NCBI GenBank assembly: GCA_009775225.1
Contig: VSPE01000016.1
Span: 1-49,033 of the forward strand
DNA: 49,033 nt
Origin: Muribaculaceae bacterium
GTDB taxonomy: Bacteria; Bacteroidota; Bacteroidia; Bacteroidales; Muribaculaceae
Direction of reading: 5' to 3'
Part shown: piece after piece, positions 38,326-48,079 of the stretch
How the letters are laid out: each line of letters starts with the position of its first letter
Numbering within the stretch: position 1 is the first letter of the stretch
Made by a program: the position numbers and the translations under genes
The notes under the pieces: model-generated
Told to the model about the DNA's origin: nothing
The model's input: the letters and a program-made list of their open reading frames with translations, nothing else
Databases searched by the model: none

Positions 38326-40683
38326 ATGAGCACCCCAAGCAATCTTGTCATCGTGGAGTCGCCCGCCAAGGCAAAGACCATAGAGAAATTTCTCGGCCCT
38401 GACTACAAAGTCATGTCGAGCTACGGGCACATACGCGACCTCAAAAAGAAAAGCTTCAGCATAGACGTCGACAACAGCTTCGCTCCTGTCTACGAAATCC
38501 CCGAAGACAAGGAGCAGCTGGTTGCCGAGCTTAAGAAGGCCGCCGCAAAAGCCAAGACCGTGTGGCTCGCTTCCGATGAGGACCGCGAGGGAGAGGCCAT
38601 TGCATGGCATCTGTACGAGGTTCTCGAGCTAAAGCCGCAGAATACCCGGCGCATCGTATTCCACGAAATCACCAAGAAAGCCATACTGCATGCGCTGGAG
38701 ACTCCACGCGACATCGACATTGCCCGCGTGGACGCGCAGCAGGCCCGACGCGTGCTCGACCGCATTGTAGGCTTCGAGTTGTCGCCCGTGCTGTGGAAGC
38801 GTCTTAAACCCGCACTCTCGGCAGGCCGAGTTCAGTCGGTGGCCGTGCGCCTGATAGTGGAGCGTGAACTCGAAATCAAGAACTTTGTGAGCGAGCCTTA
38901 CTTCCGCATCACCGCCGCCTTCGAGCCGTCGTCGGCCAAAGGCAGCACCGTGAAAGCGGAGCTGCAGCAGCGCCTTCAGTCCAAGGCCGAGGCCAGGGCG
39001 TTCCTTTCGTCCTGCCACAAGGCCACATTCAGCGTGGCAACCGTAGCGGTGAAGCCGCTGCGCAAGGCTCCGGCGCCCCCCTTCACCACTTCTACACTCC
39101 AGCAGGAAGCGGCGCGCAAGCTCGGGTTCTCTGTATCGCAGACCATGATGGTGGCCCAGCACCTCTATGAGAACGGTCATATCACATATATGCGTACCGA
39201 CTCGCTCAACCTCTCCGAAGAGGCTGTGGCAGCCATTGCCTCGCAAATCACCGACACTCTCGGCAAAGAATATCTGCACGTGCGCAAATATCATACATCG
39301 TCGAAGGGCGCCCAGGAAGCTCACGAGGCAATCCGCCCCACCTACATCGACAAAGTAACGCTCGACGATGCCACCGCACAGGAGCAGAAACTGTATACTC
39401 TTATACGCCGACGCGCCATTGCCTCGCAAATGGCCGACGCGCTAATCCGCAAGACTACGGTCGACATCGAGGCCCCCGGCGTGCCGAACGCGTTCACAGC
39501 CACCGGCGAAGTCATAGAGTTCGACGGCTTCCTCAAGGTGTATGCCGAAGGCCACGACGAAGACGGCGCCGACGATAACGAACTGCCCCAGCTCCCCGAC
39601 CTGCACACAGGCGATATGCTTGAACTGATGCAGGCCGAGGCCACAGAGCGCTTCACGATGCAGCCCCCGCGCTATACCGAAGCCTCGCTGGTAAAGAAAA
39701 TGGAAGAGCTCGGCATTGGCCGCCCCTCAACCTACGCACCGACCATATCCACCATTCAGCAGCGTGGATACGTGGAGCGCGGAGAGCACGAAGGCACCCC
39801 GCGCAACTACGATGTGCTCACCCTCTCTGCCGACGGCTCTGTTGTCTCCGACACAAAAACACAGATGACAGGCTCGGAGAAAGGTAAACTTGTGCCTACC
39901 GACATAGGCATGATTGTGAACGAGTTCCTCACCGAATATTTCCCCGATATAGTAGACTTCAACTTCACGGCCAACGTTGAGGAGAAGTTCGACGAAGTGG
40001 CCCACGGCACCTTGCTCTGGACTGATGAAATAGGTCATTTCTATAACCGCTTCCACCCCGCCGTAGACAATGCCCTCACCATAAAGCAGGGTCCGAAATT
40101 CGGCGAGCGCACCCTCGGCACCGACCCCGCCTCCGGCGAGCCTGTGAGCGTGAAAATAGGCCGCTTCGGCCCTGTGGTGCAAGTCGGCAGCGCCGATAGC
40201 GATACCAAGCCCCGCTTCGCGTCGCTGCTCAAAGGCCAGTCGATGGCAGATATAACACTTGAGCAGGCCCTCCGCCTCTTTGAGTTCCCCCGTGAGCTGG
40301 GCGACTACGAGGATAAGCCTGTGAGTGTGGGTGTAGGCCGCTTCGGCCCCTACGTGCGTCACGACGGCAAATACGTGTCTATCCCCAAAGACATTGCCGC
40401 TTCGGAGCTTAGCCTCGAGAAAGCCATTGAGCTTATTGTTGCCAAGCGCGAGGCCGATGCGAACAAGACTCTCCATGTGTTTGCCGAAGACCCCGACATG
40501 CAGATACGGAACGGTCGGTTTGGCCCCTATATCTGCTATAAGAGAAAGAACTACAAGCTCCCGCGCGGTATAGAGAACCCCGCGGACATGAGCTACGACG
40601 ACGCTATGGCCATTGTAAAGGACGCTGATGCAGCTCCCACAAAGCCCAAGCGCGCCGCCGCAAAACGTAAATCATCGAAATAA
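38326..40683 (+). CDS. topA: DNA topoisomerase I
   Basis: The 785-residue type IA topoisomerase relaxes negative supercoils. The TOPRIM domain opens with LVIVESPAKAKTIEKFLGPD and contains SDEDREGEAIAWHL. The active-site Tyr lies in ITYMRTDSLNLSEEA, and IGRPSTYAPTISTIQQRGYV is the conserved clamp motif. The C-terminus lacks four-cysteine zinc fingers and instead has repeated GRFGP units (KIGRFGPVVQVG, VGRFGPYVRH, NGRFGPYICYK) and a Lys-rich tail. Its stop codon overlaps the next ATG by one base. Confidence 0.95.
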   Translation: MSTPSNLVIVESPAKAKTIEKFLGPDYKVMSSYGHIRDLKKKSFSIDVDNSFAPVYEIPEDKEQLVAELKKAAAKAKTVWLASDEDREGEAIAWHLYEVLELKPQNTRRIVFHEITKKAILHALETPRDIDIARVDAQQARRVLDRIVGFELSPVLWKRLKPALSAGRVQSVAVRLIVERELEIKNFVSEPYFRITAAFEPSSAKGSTVKAELQQRLQSKAEARAFLSSCHKATFSVATVAVKPLRKAPAPPFTTSTLQQEAARKLGFSVSQTMMVAQHLYENGHITYMRTDSLNLSEEAVAAIASQITDTLGKEYLHVRKYHTSSKGAQEAHEAIRPTYIDKVTLDDATAQEQKLYTLIRRRAIASQMADALIRKTTVDIEAPGVPNAFTATGEVIEFDGFLKVYAEGHDEDGADDNELPQLPDLHTGDMLELMQAEATERFTMQPPRYTEASLVKKMEELGIGRPSTYAPTISTIQQRGYVERGEHEGTPRNYDVLTLSADGSVVSDTKTQMTGSEKGKLVPTDIGMIVNEFLTEYFPDIVDFNFTANVEEKFDEVAHGTLLWTDEIGHFYNRFHPAVDNALTIKQGPKFGERTLGTDPASGEPVSVKIGRFGPVVQVGSADSDTKPRFASLLKGQSMADITLEQALRLFEFPRELGDYEDKPVSVGVGRFGPYVRHDGKYVSIPKDIAASELSLEKAIELIVAKREADANKTLHVFAEDPDMQIRNGRFGPYICYKRKNYKLPRGIENPADMSYDDAMAIVKDADAAPTKPKRAAAKRKSSK

Positions 40684-41615
40684 TGGCAAAACCGAAGGTT
40701 CTGTCGGCTAAGCCCGGCACCCAGAATAACGTGCCCCGGCGCGACAACATTCTCACATTCACCGCACCCGAAGGAGAGCCTGTGAAGCTGCTCGATTTCC
40801 TTTTCGCATCCATGCCCGATGCCAAGCGTACCACCGTAAAAGACTATCTCAAGTACGGCCAGGTAATGCTCTGCGGGCAGGTGAGCACGCGCTTCGACGA
40901 CGAGGTGCGGCCTGCCGACGAGGTGAAGGTGAATACTACCCGCCAGTTCCAGGTGTTCTCTCATCCGCGTATGAAGCTCGTGTACGAGGACGACGATATT
41001 ATCGTTGTGGACAAGGGCTACGGCCTCCTCTCCATGGGCAACGACAAAATCAAGGACGGCACAGCCTACTCTATTCTGCGCGACTATCTAAAGCGCAAAG
41101 ACCCGCGCAACAAGCTCTTCATAGTGCATCGTCTCGACCAGGCCACTTCAGGCCTTATGATGTTTGCCAAGAACGTGCAGGCCAAGGAGACTATGCAACA
41201 CAACTGGAACAATATGGTGCTCGAGCGGCAGTATGTGGCTGTGATTGAGGGCGCCCTCGAGCCTTCCGACGGTGAAATACGCTCTTACCTGGCCGAGAAC
41301 TCGGCTCATGAGGTGTACTCCACCGGCACCCCCGGGGAGGGGCAGCTGGCCGTGACCTATTACCACACCGTGCGTAGCCGCAAGCCTTATTCAATGGTGG
41401 AGCTGAGCCTTGCCACAGGACGCAAGAACCAAATCCGCGTACACATGAAAGATGCCGGGCATCCTATTGTGGGTGACAAGCGCTATGGCGCCAGGACTTC
41501 GCCGCTGCATCGCCTGTGTCTCCATGCACGCACTCTCCGCTTCGTGCATCCCATAACGAGGCGCGATATGAAATTCATCTCTCCGCTGCCTGCGGGCTTC
41601 TCGAAGCTCGTCTGA
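40683..41615 (+). CDS. RluA-family pseudouridine synthase
   Basis: The 310-residue protein has an N-terminal S4-like RNA-binding region (VKDYLKYGQVMLCGQVSTRF) and a pseudouridine synthase domain. The catalytic Asp is in FIVHRLDQATSGLMMFAK; later motifs are LATGRKNQIRVHMKDAGHPI and VGDKRYGA. It would isomerise uridines in rRNA or tRNA; the exact site cannot be read. It is translationally coupled to topA through a TAATG overlap. Two hairpins follow its stop. Confidence 0.9.
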   Translation: MAKPKVLSAKPGTQNNVPRRDNILTFTAPEGEPVKLLDFLFASMPDAKRTTVKDYLKYGQVMLCGQVSTRFDDEVRPADEVKVNTTRQFQVFSHPRMKLVYEDDDIIVVDKGYGLLSMGNDKIKDGTAYSILRDYLKRKDPRNKLFIVHRLDQATSGLMMFAKNVQAKETMQHNWNNMVLERQYVAVIEGALEPSDGEIRSYLAENSAHEVYSTGTPGEGQLAVTYYHTVRSRKPYSMVELSLATGRKNQIRVHMKDAGHPIVGDKRYGARTSPLHRLCLHARTLRFVHPITRRDMKFISPLPAGFSKLV

Positions 41616-41625
41616 GCCAAATAAC

Positions 41626-41653
41626 AGAGCGACGACATTCCTGCCGTCGCTCT
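41626..41653 (+). terminator. Terminator of the topA operon
   Basis: AGAGCGACG (41626-41634) pairs with CGTCGCTCT (41645-41653), followed by TGTTATT, 11 bp after the stop codon. Confidence 0.65.
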
Positions 41654-41686
41654 TGTTATTATAATGAAAAAAGCATAATAATACGA

Positions 41687-41717
41687 GCGGCATGGCAATA
41701 CTGTATTGCCATGCCGC
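41687..41717 (-). terminator. Terminator of the RND efflux operon
   Basis: A perfect 14-bp stem GCGGCATGGCAATA/TATTGCCATGCCGC with a CTG loop lies 29 bp past the outer-membrane factor stop. A T-run (TGCTTTTTT) follows about 15 bp later on the minus strand. Confidence 0.7.
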
Positions 41718-41746
41718 TTGATGCTTTCCGAGGTCTCTAAAGGGCT

Positions 41747-43135
41747 TTAACGGCCGCCGCCGAGTGCTTGATAGAGGTTTATCACTGAGCGTGCGCGTGC
41801 AAGCTCTGTGGTGATCTGGCTTATCTGTGCGGAGAGGAGGCTCTGCTGAGCAGTGAGCACTTCGAGATAGCTTGTGGTGCCCGTGCTGTAGAGCATGAGG
41901 TCTTTGGTGTATTCCACCGATTTCTCGAGGTTTGCAACCTGCTCAACCAGATATTCCGACTTCTGTTGGCTCTTTTCGTATACCGTGAGGGCGTCGCTCA
42001 CCTCAGCCGATGCCGACAGTAGGGTGTATTCGAAGCTGTTGAGAGCCTGCTTCTGCTGTGCTTTGGCGGCTTTCAGGCGAGCGATGTTCTGGCCTCGTGC
42101 GAAGAGGGGAGCGGTAAGTGAGCCTGCAAGCTGATAGAACCAGTCGCCGGGGTTCTTTATCATTGAGCCGAGCAGGTTGGTGAAGCCGCCGTTGGCTGTG
42201 ATGTTGAGGCCGGGGTAGAATGCGGCGCGGGCGCTTGCTGTGGTGTAGAATGCGGCGGCGAGGCTCTGCTCGGCAGCCTGTACGTCGGGCCTGGCAGCAA
42301 GCTCTGCCATAGGGACGCCGGCGCGGAGCACCTTAGGAACCTGAAGGTCTACCTTGTCGGTTACGTCCCACTCCTGAGGGAGTTGGTTTACGAGCAGCGA
42401 CATGGTGTTGTTGAGCTGGTCGAGGCTCACCTCGAGGTCGGTGATTGATGCGAGGATGCTGTAGTAGTTGGCAGCCGACTGCACTACGGCGGCTTCTGTC
42501 ACACCGCGGCCGCCGGCCTTGAGGTCTTTCATAGTCTGCACGGTCTTTTTCCAGAGAGCGGCGGTATTGCGCGACAGATTTAGCTGACAGCGTACCGATG
42601 CGATAGCGTAGTAAGTGTTTGCGACAGCCGATATAATCTGGCTGCGTACGGCCTGCGCGTAGGCTTCGGAGCGAAGCACGGCGGCTTTTGCGCCGCGCTT
42701 GCTTGTGAGGAGCTTGCCGAAGATGTCGATTTCCCAGTTTACCTGGGCGGGTATGCTGTATGTCCACGAGAGGTCGCTGCCGGCATACGATGCTCCCGCG
42801 CCGTTGGGGCCGAGGGCCACCGAGGGCAGGTAGGCGAGCTTGGCTCCCTTGAGGTTTGCCTGGGCTATTTCCACATTGAGCTGGGCGTTGCGCAGGTCGG
42901 TGTTGTTCTCAAGCGCGAGGTTTATGAGGCTTGCGAGCTTCGGGTCGGTGAAGACCTTCTCCCAGAGCAGGTTTCCGAAGGCGGCGGAGTCTACGGGCTG
43001 CCGGCGAGCCTCGGCGTACTCTTTGGTGAGTACTGTCGAGGTGGGAGTCTCGTACTTTTTGTATATTCCGCAGCTTCCCATGATGCTTATGGCAAGTACT
43101 GCGACGCCCGCACGGGCTATATTGATGAATTTCAT
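41747..43135 (-). CDS. RND efflux outer-membrane factor (TolC/OprM-type lipoprotein)
   Basis: The 462-residue product has a lipoprotein signal (AGVAVLAISIMGSCGIYKKY) and two repeats of the outer membrane efflux domain. Typical sequences are LASLINLALENNTDLRNAQL, DLSWTYSIPAQVNWEIDIFG and RPDVQAAEQSLAAAFYTTAS. It forms the exit duct of the tripartite pump. The longer frame upstream overlaps the permease gene; the ATG at 43135 gives a 23-bp gap and the correct signal peptide. It is the last gene of the operon. Confidence 0.92.
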   Translation of the reverse strand: MKFINIARAGVAVLAISIMGSCGIYKKYETPTSTVLTKEYAEARRQPVDSAAFGNLLWEKVFTDPKLASLINLALENNTDLRNAQLNVEIAQANLKGAKLAYLPSVALGPNGAGASYAGSDLSWTYSIPAQVNWEIDIFGKLLTSKRGAKAAVLRSEAYAQAVRSQIISAVANTYYAIASVRCQLNLSRNTAALWKKTVQTMKDLKAGGRGVTEAAVVQSAANYYSILASITDLEVSLDQLNNTMSLLVNQLPQEWDVTDKVDLQVPKVLRAGVPMAELAARPDVQAAEQSLAAAFYTTASARAAFYPGLNITANGGFTNLLGSMIKNPGDWFYQLAGSLTAPLFARGQNIARLKAAKAQQKQALNSFEYTLLSASAEVSDALTVYEKSQQKSEYLVEQVANLEKSVEYTKDLMLYSTGTTSYLEVLTAQQSLLSAQISQITTELARARSVINLYQALGGGR

Positions 43136-43158
43136 AGCTTGAATATTATTACTTGATA

Positions 43159-46100
43159 TCACTTGGCGTACTGCTCGATTTCCTTTTCGATAGTGCCGCC
43201 TTTTTCTTCGTTGTGCCATGTGATAGGCTTCATCTTCTCCTGAAGTATCTGGAATACCACGAAGAGTGCGGGCACCACGAATATCTGGCATATCATACCG
43301 ATAAGCATGCCGCCTACCGAACCTGCGCCGAGGGCGCGGTTGCCGTTGGCGCCTACGCCGCTTGCGAACATCATGGGCAGAAGGCCGATTACCATGGCGA
43401 GCGATGTCATGAGGATAGGACGCAGACGGGCGCCTGCACCGGCGATAGCCGCGTTGAAGATGCTCATGCCTGTTTGTCGGCGTTCGAGGGCGAACTCAAC
43501 GATAAGAATTGCGTTCTTGGCGAGAAGACCGATGAGCATGATAAGGGCAATCTGAAGGTAGATGTTGTTGGAGATGCCGAAGAAGCGCGCGAAGATAAAG
43601 GCGCCGGCAAGGCCGAAGGGTATGGAGAGGATAACGGCGAAGGGCAGCATGTAGCTTTCGTACTGAGCCGAGAGGAGGAGGTACACGAAGAGCAGACACA
43701 GTGCGAAGATTGTGGCGGTGGCCGAGCCGCTGCCGCTTCCGGCTTCCTCGCGGGTCATACCTGCATATTCGTAGCCGTAGCCCTGCGGTAGCGTCTGTGT
43801 GGCCACGCGTTCGATAGCGGCGATAGCGTCGCCCGATGAGTAGCCGGGTTTAGGCGTACCCGACACCGATATCGAGGTAAACATATTAAATCGGTTCATG
43901 AGGTCGGGGCCATACACGCGGGTGAGCTTCACGAAGTTCGATATGGGCGCCATTTCGGCTCCGTTGCGAATCTTGATGCTGCTGAGTGTCTCGGGGTCGA
44001 CGCGCGACTCGGGTGCGGCCTGCATCATCACACGGTATATTTTGCCGAAGCGGTTGAAGTTCGATACATACATGCCGCCGTAATAGCCCTGAAGAGTGGA
44101 GAGGATAGTCGAGGGCGAGATACCTGCGGTCTTTGCCTTGGCCGCGTCGATGTCTATCATATATTGCGGGAAGGTGGGGTTGAATGTGGTGTACGCCGCC
44201 TGTATTTCGGGCTGCTGGTTGAGCTGGGCGAGGAAGCCCTGCACTACGCCGAAGAACTGGTTGATGTCGCCGCCGGTGCGGTCTTGCATCTTCATTTCGA
44301 AGCCGTTTGTCACGGAGTAGCCGCTAATCATAGGCGGTGCGAAAATCATCACGCGGCCGTCTTTTACGTGCTGGGCTGTTAGGGCGTAGAGTTTCTGAAT
44401 GATTGCGTCGGAGCTTTCGTCTTTGCCGCGTTCGCTCCAGTCTTTAAGCTTGATGATGAAAGCGCCGTATGTGGGGCCCTGGCCTGCAATAAAGCTGTAG
44501 CCGTTAATCATCTGGCGAGTTCTGATGCCGGGAATTTGTGCTGCCAGCGAGTCGACCTGGTCGAGCACTTCCTGTGTGCGTTCCTGCGAAGAACCCGCGG
44601 GCATATCCACCATTGCGAATATCACGCCGGTGTCTTCGTTGGGCACCATGCCCGAGGGCGATGATACCATGAGCCATACGAGTACGACTATCGATACTAT
44701 TACCGATACGAATGCTGTAATCTTGTGGCGTGCGAACCACGAAGCACCTTTCTTATACGATGATAGGAGCTTGTTGAAGTTCTTCTCGAACGAGCGGTGG
44801 AAGCGCTTGCCGAAAAGACCGAGCACGGTTACGATAGCCACGGCCCATGCCATGCAGCTTAGGGCTATGTTGTGGAAGCCATACCAGCCGAGTACCATGA
44901 AGGTGATAGTGGCAATGAGGAGCACGAAGGTGATGAGGGGGTGAATGTCGAGGGCGAACTTGCGCTTTGCATTGGCTTTCACTGCCTCGCCTGCGGCTTT
45001 GTATGCGTCGCCCATGCGTTTGCCCAGCGGGTCGACGGTTCCGTCGGCCTTGTGGGGCTTGAGGAAGAGCGCGCACAGGGCGGGCGAGAGTGTGAGTGCG
45101 TTCACAGCCGAGAAGCCGATAGCTATAGCCATTGTGAGGCCGAACTGGCGGTAGAACACGCCGGCGGTGCCGGGCATGAACGACACGGGTATGAACACGA
45201 GCATCATCACGAGAGTGATTGAGATAAGTGCTCCGGCTATTTCTCCCATTGCGTCGATAGAGGCGCGGCGCGACGAGGTGTAGCCCTGGTCGAGCTTTGC
45301 GTGCACGGCCTCGACCACCACAATGGCGTCGTCCACCACAATGGCAATGGCAAGCACAAGGGCCGAGAGTGTGATAAGGTTCACCGAGAAGCCGATAAGG
45401 TTCATTACGAAGAATGTGCCGATAAGGGCCACGGGGATAGCGATTGCGGGGATGAGGGTGGAGCGCATGTCCTGAAGGAACACGTATACTACGAAGAACA
45501 CAAGGATGAATGCCTCGATAAGTGTGTGTACCACATTATTGATAGAGGCATAGAGGAAGTCGTTGTTGTTCATCGGGATTTCGAAGGTACAGCCTTGGGG
45601 AAGGTCGGCTTCGAGGCGCTCTACGAGAGCGAGACAGTCGTTGATAATCTTTGTTGCGTTCGAGCCTGGGGTCTGGAATACCATTGCGGCGCAGGCTAGT
45701 TTGCCGTTAAGCTCGTTGGAGAAGCCGTAAGTGACACGGCCGAGTTCGATGTCGGCCACATCCTTGAGATAGAGGACTTCGCCGGCGGCGCCGGTGCGGA
45801 CTACTATGTTGCCGAACTCCTCGGGGGTGGTGAGGCGCCCGCGGTAGCGCATGATGTATTGGAACGACTGGTCGCCCTGCTCGCCGAAGGCGCCGGGGGC
45901 GGCCTCTACGTTCTGCTCGGCCAGCGCTGCAGCCACGTCGGCAGGCATGAGCCGGTATTGTGCCATTACCTCGGGCTTGAGCCATATACGCATAGAGTAG
46001 TCGGCGCCGAATGCCATTACGTCGCCTACGCCCGATACGCGCTGAAGTTCGGGAATGACATTGATTTTCATGTAGTTGTCGAGGAATTCAGCCGAATATG

Positions 46101-46551
46101 TGGCCTGCGATGTGGTGTCTACGAGCGCTACACCCAAAAGCATCGAGGTCTGGCGTTTCTTGGTCTGTACGCCCACCTGGTTTACTTCGGACGGAAGAAG
46201 GTTGGCGGCCGCCGACACACGGTTCTGCACGTCGACAGCGGCCATGTTGGGGTCGAAGCCCTGTTCGAAGTACACGTTGATAGTCGCATTGCCGGTGTTG
46301 GTGGCTGTGGACTCCATATATGTCATGCCTTCGGCGCCGTTGATGCTCTCTTCGAGAGGTGCAATCACGGAGTTGAGTACGGCCTGTGCGTTGGCACCGT
46401 TGTATGTGGTGGTTACGGAGATTGTAGGAGGTGCTATGTCGGGGTACTGTGTTACCGGCAGCGATACAAGGCCGATAATACCCAGAAGGACGATAAATAT
46501 AGATATTACCGTCGAGAGCACCGGGCGGTTGATAAACCTGTCAAGTTTCAT
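43159..46551 (-). CDS. RND multidrug efflux permease (HAE1/AcrB type)
   Basis: The 1,130-residue inner-membrane proton antiporter starts MKLDRFINRPVLSTVISIFI. It has twelve helices and two large periplasmic loops. Key motifs are VLALAIVVDDAIVVVEAVHA with the Asp pair of the proton relay in helix 4, ISITLVMMLVFIPVSFMPGT, and MLIGLLAKNAILIVEFALER in the second half. It is longer than AcrB because of an insertion near residues 495-610. The substrates cannot be predicted. The adaptor lies 48 bp upstream and the outer-membrane factor 23 bp downstream. Confidence 0.94.
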   Translation of the reverse strand: MKLDRFINRPVLSTVISIFIVLLGIIGLVSLPVTQYPDIAPPTISVTTTYNGANAQAVLNSVIAPLEESINGAEGMTYMESTATNTGNATINVYFEQGFDPNMAAVDVQNRVSAAANLLPSEVNQVGVQTKKRQTSMLLGVALVDTTSQATYSAEFLDNYMKINVIPELQRVSGVGDVMAFGADYSMRIWLKPEVMAQYRLMPADVAAALAEQNVEAAPGAFGEQGDQSFQYIMRYRGRLTTPEEFGNIVVRTGAAGEVLYLKDVADIELGRVTYGFSNELNGKLACAAMVFQTPGSNATKIINDCLALVERLEADLPQGCTFEIPMNNNDFLYASINNVVHTLIEAFILVFFVVYVFLQDMRSTLIPAIAIPVALIGTFFVMNLIGFSVNLITLSALVLAIAIVVDDAIVVVEAVHAKLDQGYTSSRRASIDAMGEIAGALISITLVMMLVFIPVSFMPGTAGVFYRQFGLTMAIAIGFSAVNALTLSPALCALFLKPHKADGTVDPLGKRMGDAYKAAGEAVKANAKRKFALDIHPLITFVLLIATITFMVLGWYGFHNIALSCMAWAVAIVTVLGLFGKRFHRSFEKNFNKLLSSYKKGASWFARHKITAFVSVIVSIVVLVWLMVSSPSGMVPNEDTGVIFAMVDMPAGSSQERTQEVLDQVDSLAAQIPGIRTRQMINGYSFIAGQGPTYGAFIIKLKDWSERGKDESSDAIIQKLYALTAQHVKDGRVMIFAPPMISGYSVTNGFEMKMQDRTGGDINQFFGVVQGFLAQLNQQPEIQAAYTTFNPTFPQYMIDIDAAKAKTAGISPSTILSTLQGYYGGMYVSNFNRFGKIYRVMMQAAPESRVDPETLSSIKIRNGAEMAPISNFVKLTRVYGPDLMNRFNMFTSISVSGTPKPGYSSGDAIAAIERVATQTLPQGYGYEYAGMTREEAGSGSGSATATIFALCLLFVYLLLSAQYESYMLPFAVILSIPFGLAGAFIFARFFGISNNIYLQIALIMLIGLLAKNAILIVEFALERRQTGMSIFNAAIAGAGARLRPILMTSLAMVIGLLPMMFASGVGANGNRALGAGSVGGMLIGMICQIFVVPALFVVFQILQEKMKPITWHNEEKGGTIEKEIEQYAK

Positions 46552-46599
46552 ATTGCAATATAGAATAATGAAATAGTAGTGTTATGGGAGAGCTGGGCC

Positions 46600-47757
46600 T
46601 CACTCGGCTGTAGCCTGGGCAGCAGCGGCGGTCTTGGGGCGTACGGTCATGCCGGCGCGCACCGATGTGCCGACGCCTTCGGTGACTACGCGGTCGCCGG
46701 GTTTGAGGCCTGATGTCACTACAAATGTCTTGCCGTCGCTGTAGGGCTGTACGGTGATGGGTGTGGATACGGCTATGTTGCTGTCGTTGAGGGTGTACAC
46801 ATAGCGCAAGTCCTGAAGCTCGAAGGTCGACTTCTGGGGTATGACGATGGCGCCTTCGGTTGTGCGGGGTATGATTACCTGGCCTGTGTTGCCGCTGCGT
46901 AGCACTCCGTTGGGGTTGTCGAAGAGCGCGCGGGCCGATGCTGCGCCGGTGGTGTTGTCGATTACGCCCGAAACGGTGGCTACACGTCCTTTCACGGGGT
47001 AGCGGGTGCCGTTTGCAAGCTGGAGTTCTACTTCGGGGAGCGACTTGATAGCGGCGTCGATGCTACTGCCTTCGCCGGTGAATTCCAGGAGGTCTTTCTC
47101 GGTGAATGAGAAGTAGGCATATACCTCGGAGTTGTCGGAGAGGGTAGTGAGGGGCTGTACCGACGAGGGCGACGCGAGCGAGCCTTCTCTGTTGGGTATT
47201 GAGCCGACAACGCCGTCGCTGGGTGCTGTCACGGTGGTGTATGCGAGGTTCTTGCGAGCGTTGACCACGGCAGCTTCGGCCTGTGCTACGGCAGCTTTGG
47301 CCTGAGCGAGCTGGTTGGCGGCAAGTTGCCATTCGGTCTCGCTTATGATGTTCTTGTCGAGGAGCATACGCTTGTTCTGCTCGGTGATTTGAGCGGTAGA
47401 TACAGCGCTGCAGGCTGAGTTGAGGTTCGCTTCGGCCTGGTCTACAGCTGCCTGGAACTGTACCTGGTCGATAGTGAAGAGGGGCTGGCCCTTGCGGACA
47501 TGCTCGCCTTCGTCTACGTGTACTTTGGTGATGAAGCCTGTTACCTGCGGGCGTATGTCGATATCGGTTTTGCCTTTGAGAGTTGCGGGGAATGAACTTT
47601 CAAAAGCGGCTGTGGAGGGTTCCACTGTTACTATGGCTACTTCGGGAGCCATCATGCTTGTCTGTCCGGGCTGCTTGTTGCCGCACGAGACGAGGGCGAG
47701 AAGTGCGCCTGTGAGAGCAATGCCGAGGCTCATGGTTTTAAACACGTTTGTCTTCAT
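46600..47757 (-). CDS. RND efflux periplasmic adaptor lipoprotein (AcrA/MexA type)
   Basis: The 385-residue product has a lipoprotein signal (IALTGALLALVSCGNKQ). The biotinyl-lipoyl half is visible in IDIRPQVTGFITKVHVDEGE and HVRKGQPLFTIDQVQFQAAV, then a helical hairpin (AEANLNSACSAVSTAQI). The second lipoyl half is TVTAPSDGVVGSIPNREGSL. It couples the permease to the outer-membrane factor. It is the first gene of the three-gene operon; no local regulator gene is adjacent. Confidence 0.93.
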   Translation of the reverse strand: MKTNVFKTMSLGIALTGALLALVSCGNKQPGQTSMMAPEVAIVTVEPSTAAFESSFPATLKGKTDIDIRPQVTGFITKVHVDEGEHVRKGQPLFTIDQVQFQAAVDQAEANLNSACSAVSTAQITEQNKRMLLDKNIISETEWQLAANQLAQAKAAVAQAEAAVVNARKNLAYTTVTAPSDGVVGSIPNREGSLASPSSVQPLTTLSDNSEVYAYFSFTEKDLLEFTGEGSSIDAAIKSLPEVELQLANGTRYPVKGRVATVSGVIDNTTGAASARALFDNPNGVLRSGNTGQVIIPRTTEGAIVIPQKSTFELQDLRYVYTLNDSNIAVSTPITVQPYSDGKTFVVTSGLKPGDRVVTEGVGTSVRAGMTVRPKTAAAAQATAE

Positions 47758-47841
47758 ATTTTTTTCTTACTGTCAATGTATTGTCATAATGTATGAATTG
47801 TGTCCGGCAATGAATCAGTGCTGTGCCGGATTTGTTAAAAC

Positions 47842-47875
47842 ATGTTGTATAACATATTTTTACGGTGCAAAGTTA
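47842..47875 (-). promoter_or_regulatory. Efflux operon promoter with a palindrome at the start site
   Basis: A -7 box TAACTTTG lies on the minus strand at 47875-47868, placing the start near 47861. Immediately downstream is the palindrome ATGTT-GTAT-AACAT (47842-47855), which could be a repressor operator or a leader hairpin. The leader is about 100 nt. Confidence 0.5.
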
Positions 47876-48014
47876 CGAAATATTTAACCTATAGCTTTGG
47901 TTTAAAATTCCAATTGGTTGGCTTAAAATTCTTGTTTGCGGTTAAAGTTTGCAAATTTATAGTAATAAAAGGTGCGTAAACTGCCGCATATAGAACGCGT
48001 TAGAATATACAAAA

Positions 48015-48053
48015 CGAATGAAGAGCGATACCGCAGGGCACACTCTTCATTCG
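48015..48053 (-). terminator. Terminator of the pseudouridine synthase gene
   Basis: CGAATGAAGAG (48015-48025) pairs with CTCTTCATTCG (48043-48053) around a 17-nt loop. On the minus strand it runs into TTTTGTATATTC, 27 bp past the gene stop. Confidence 0.7.
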
Positions 48054-48079
48054 CTTTGTATTTAGTATTTTGCGGAGTC

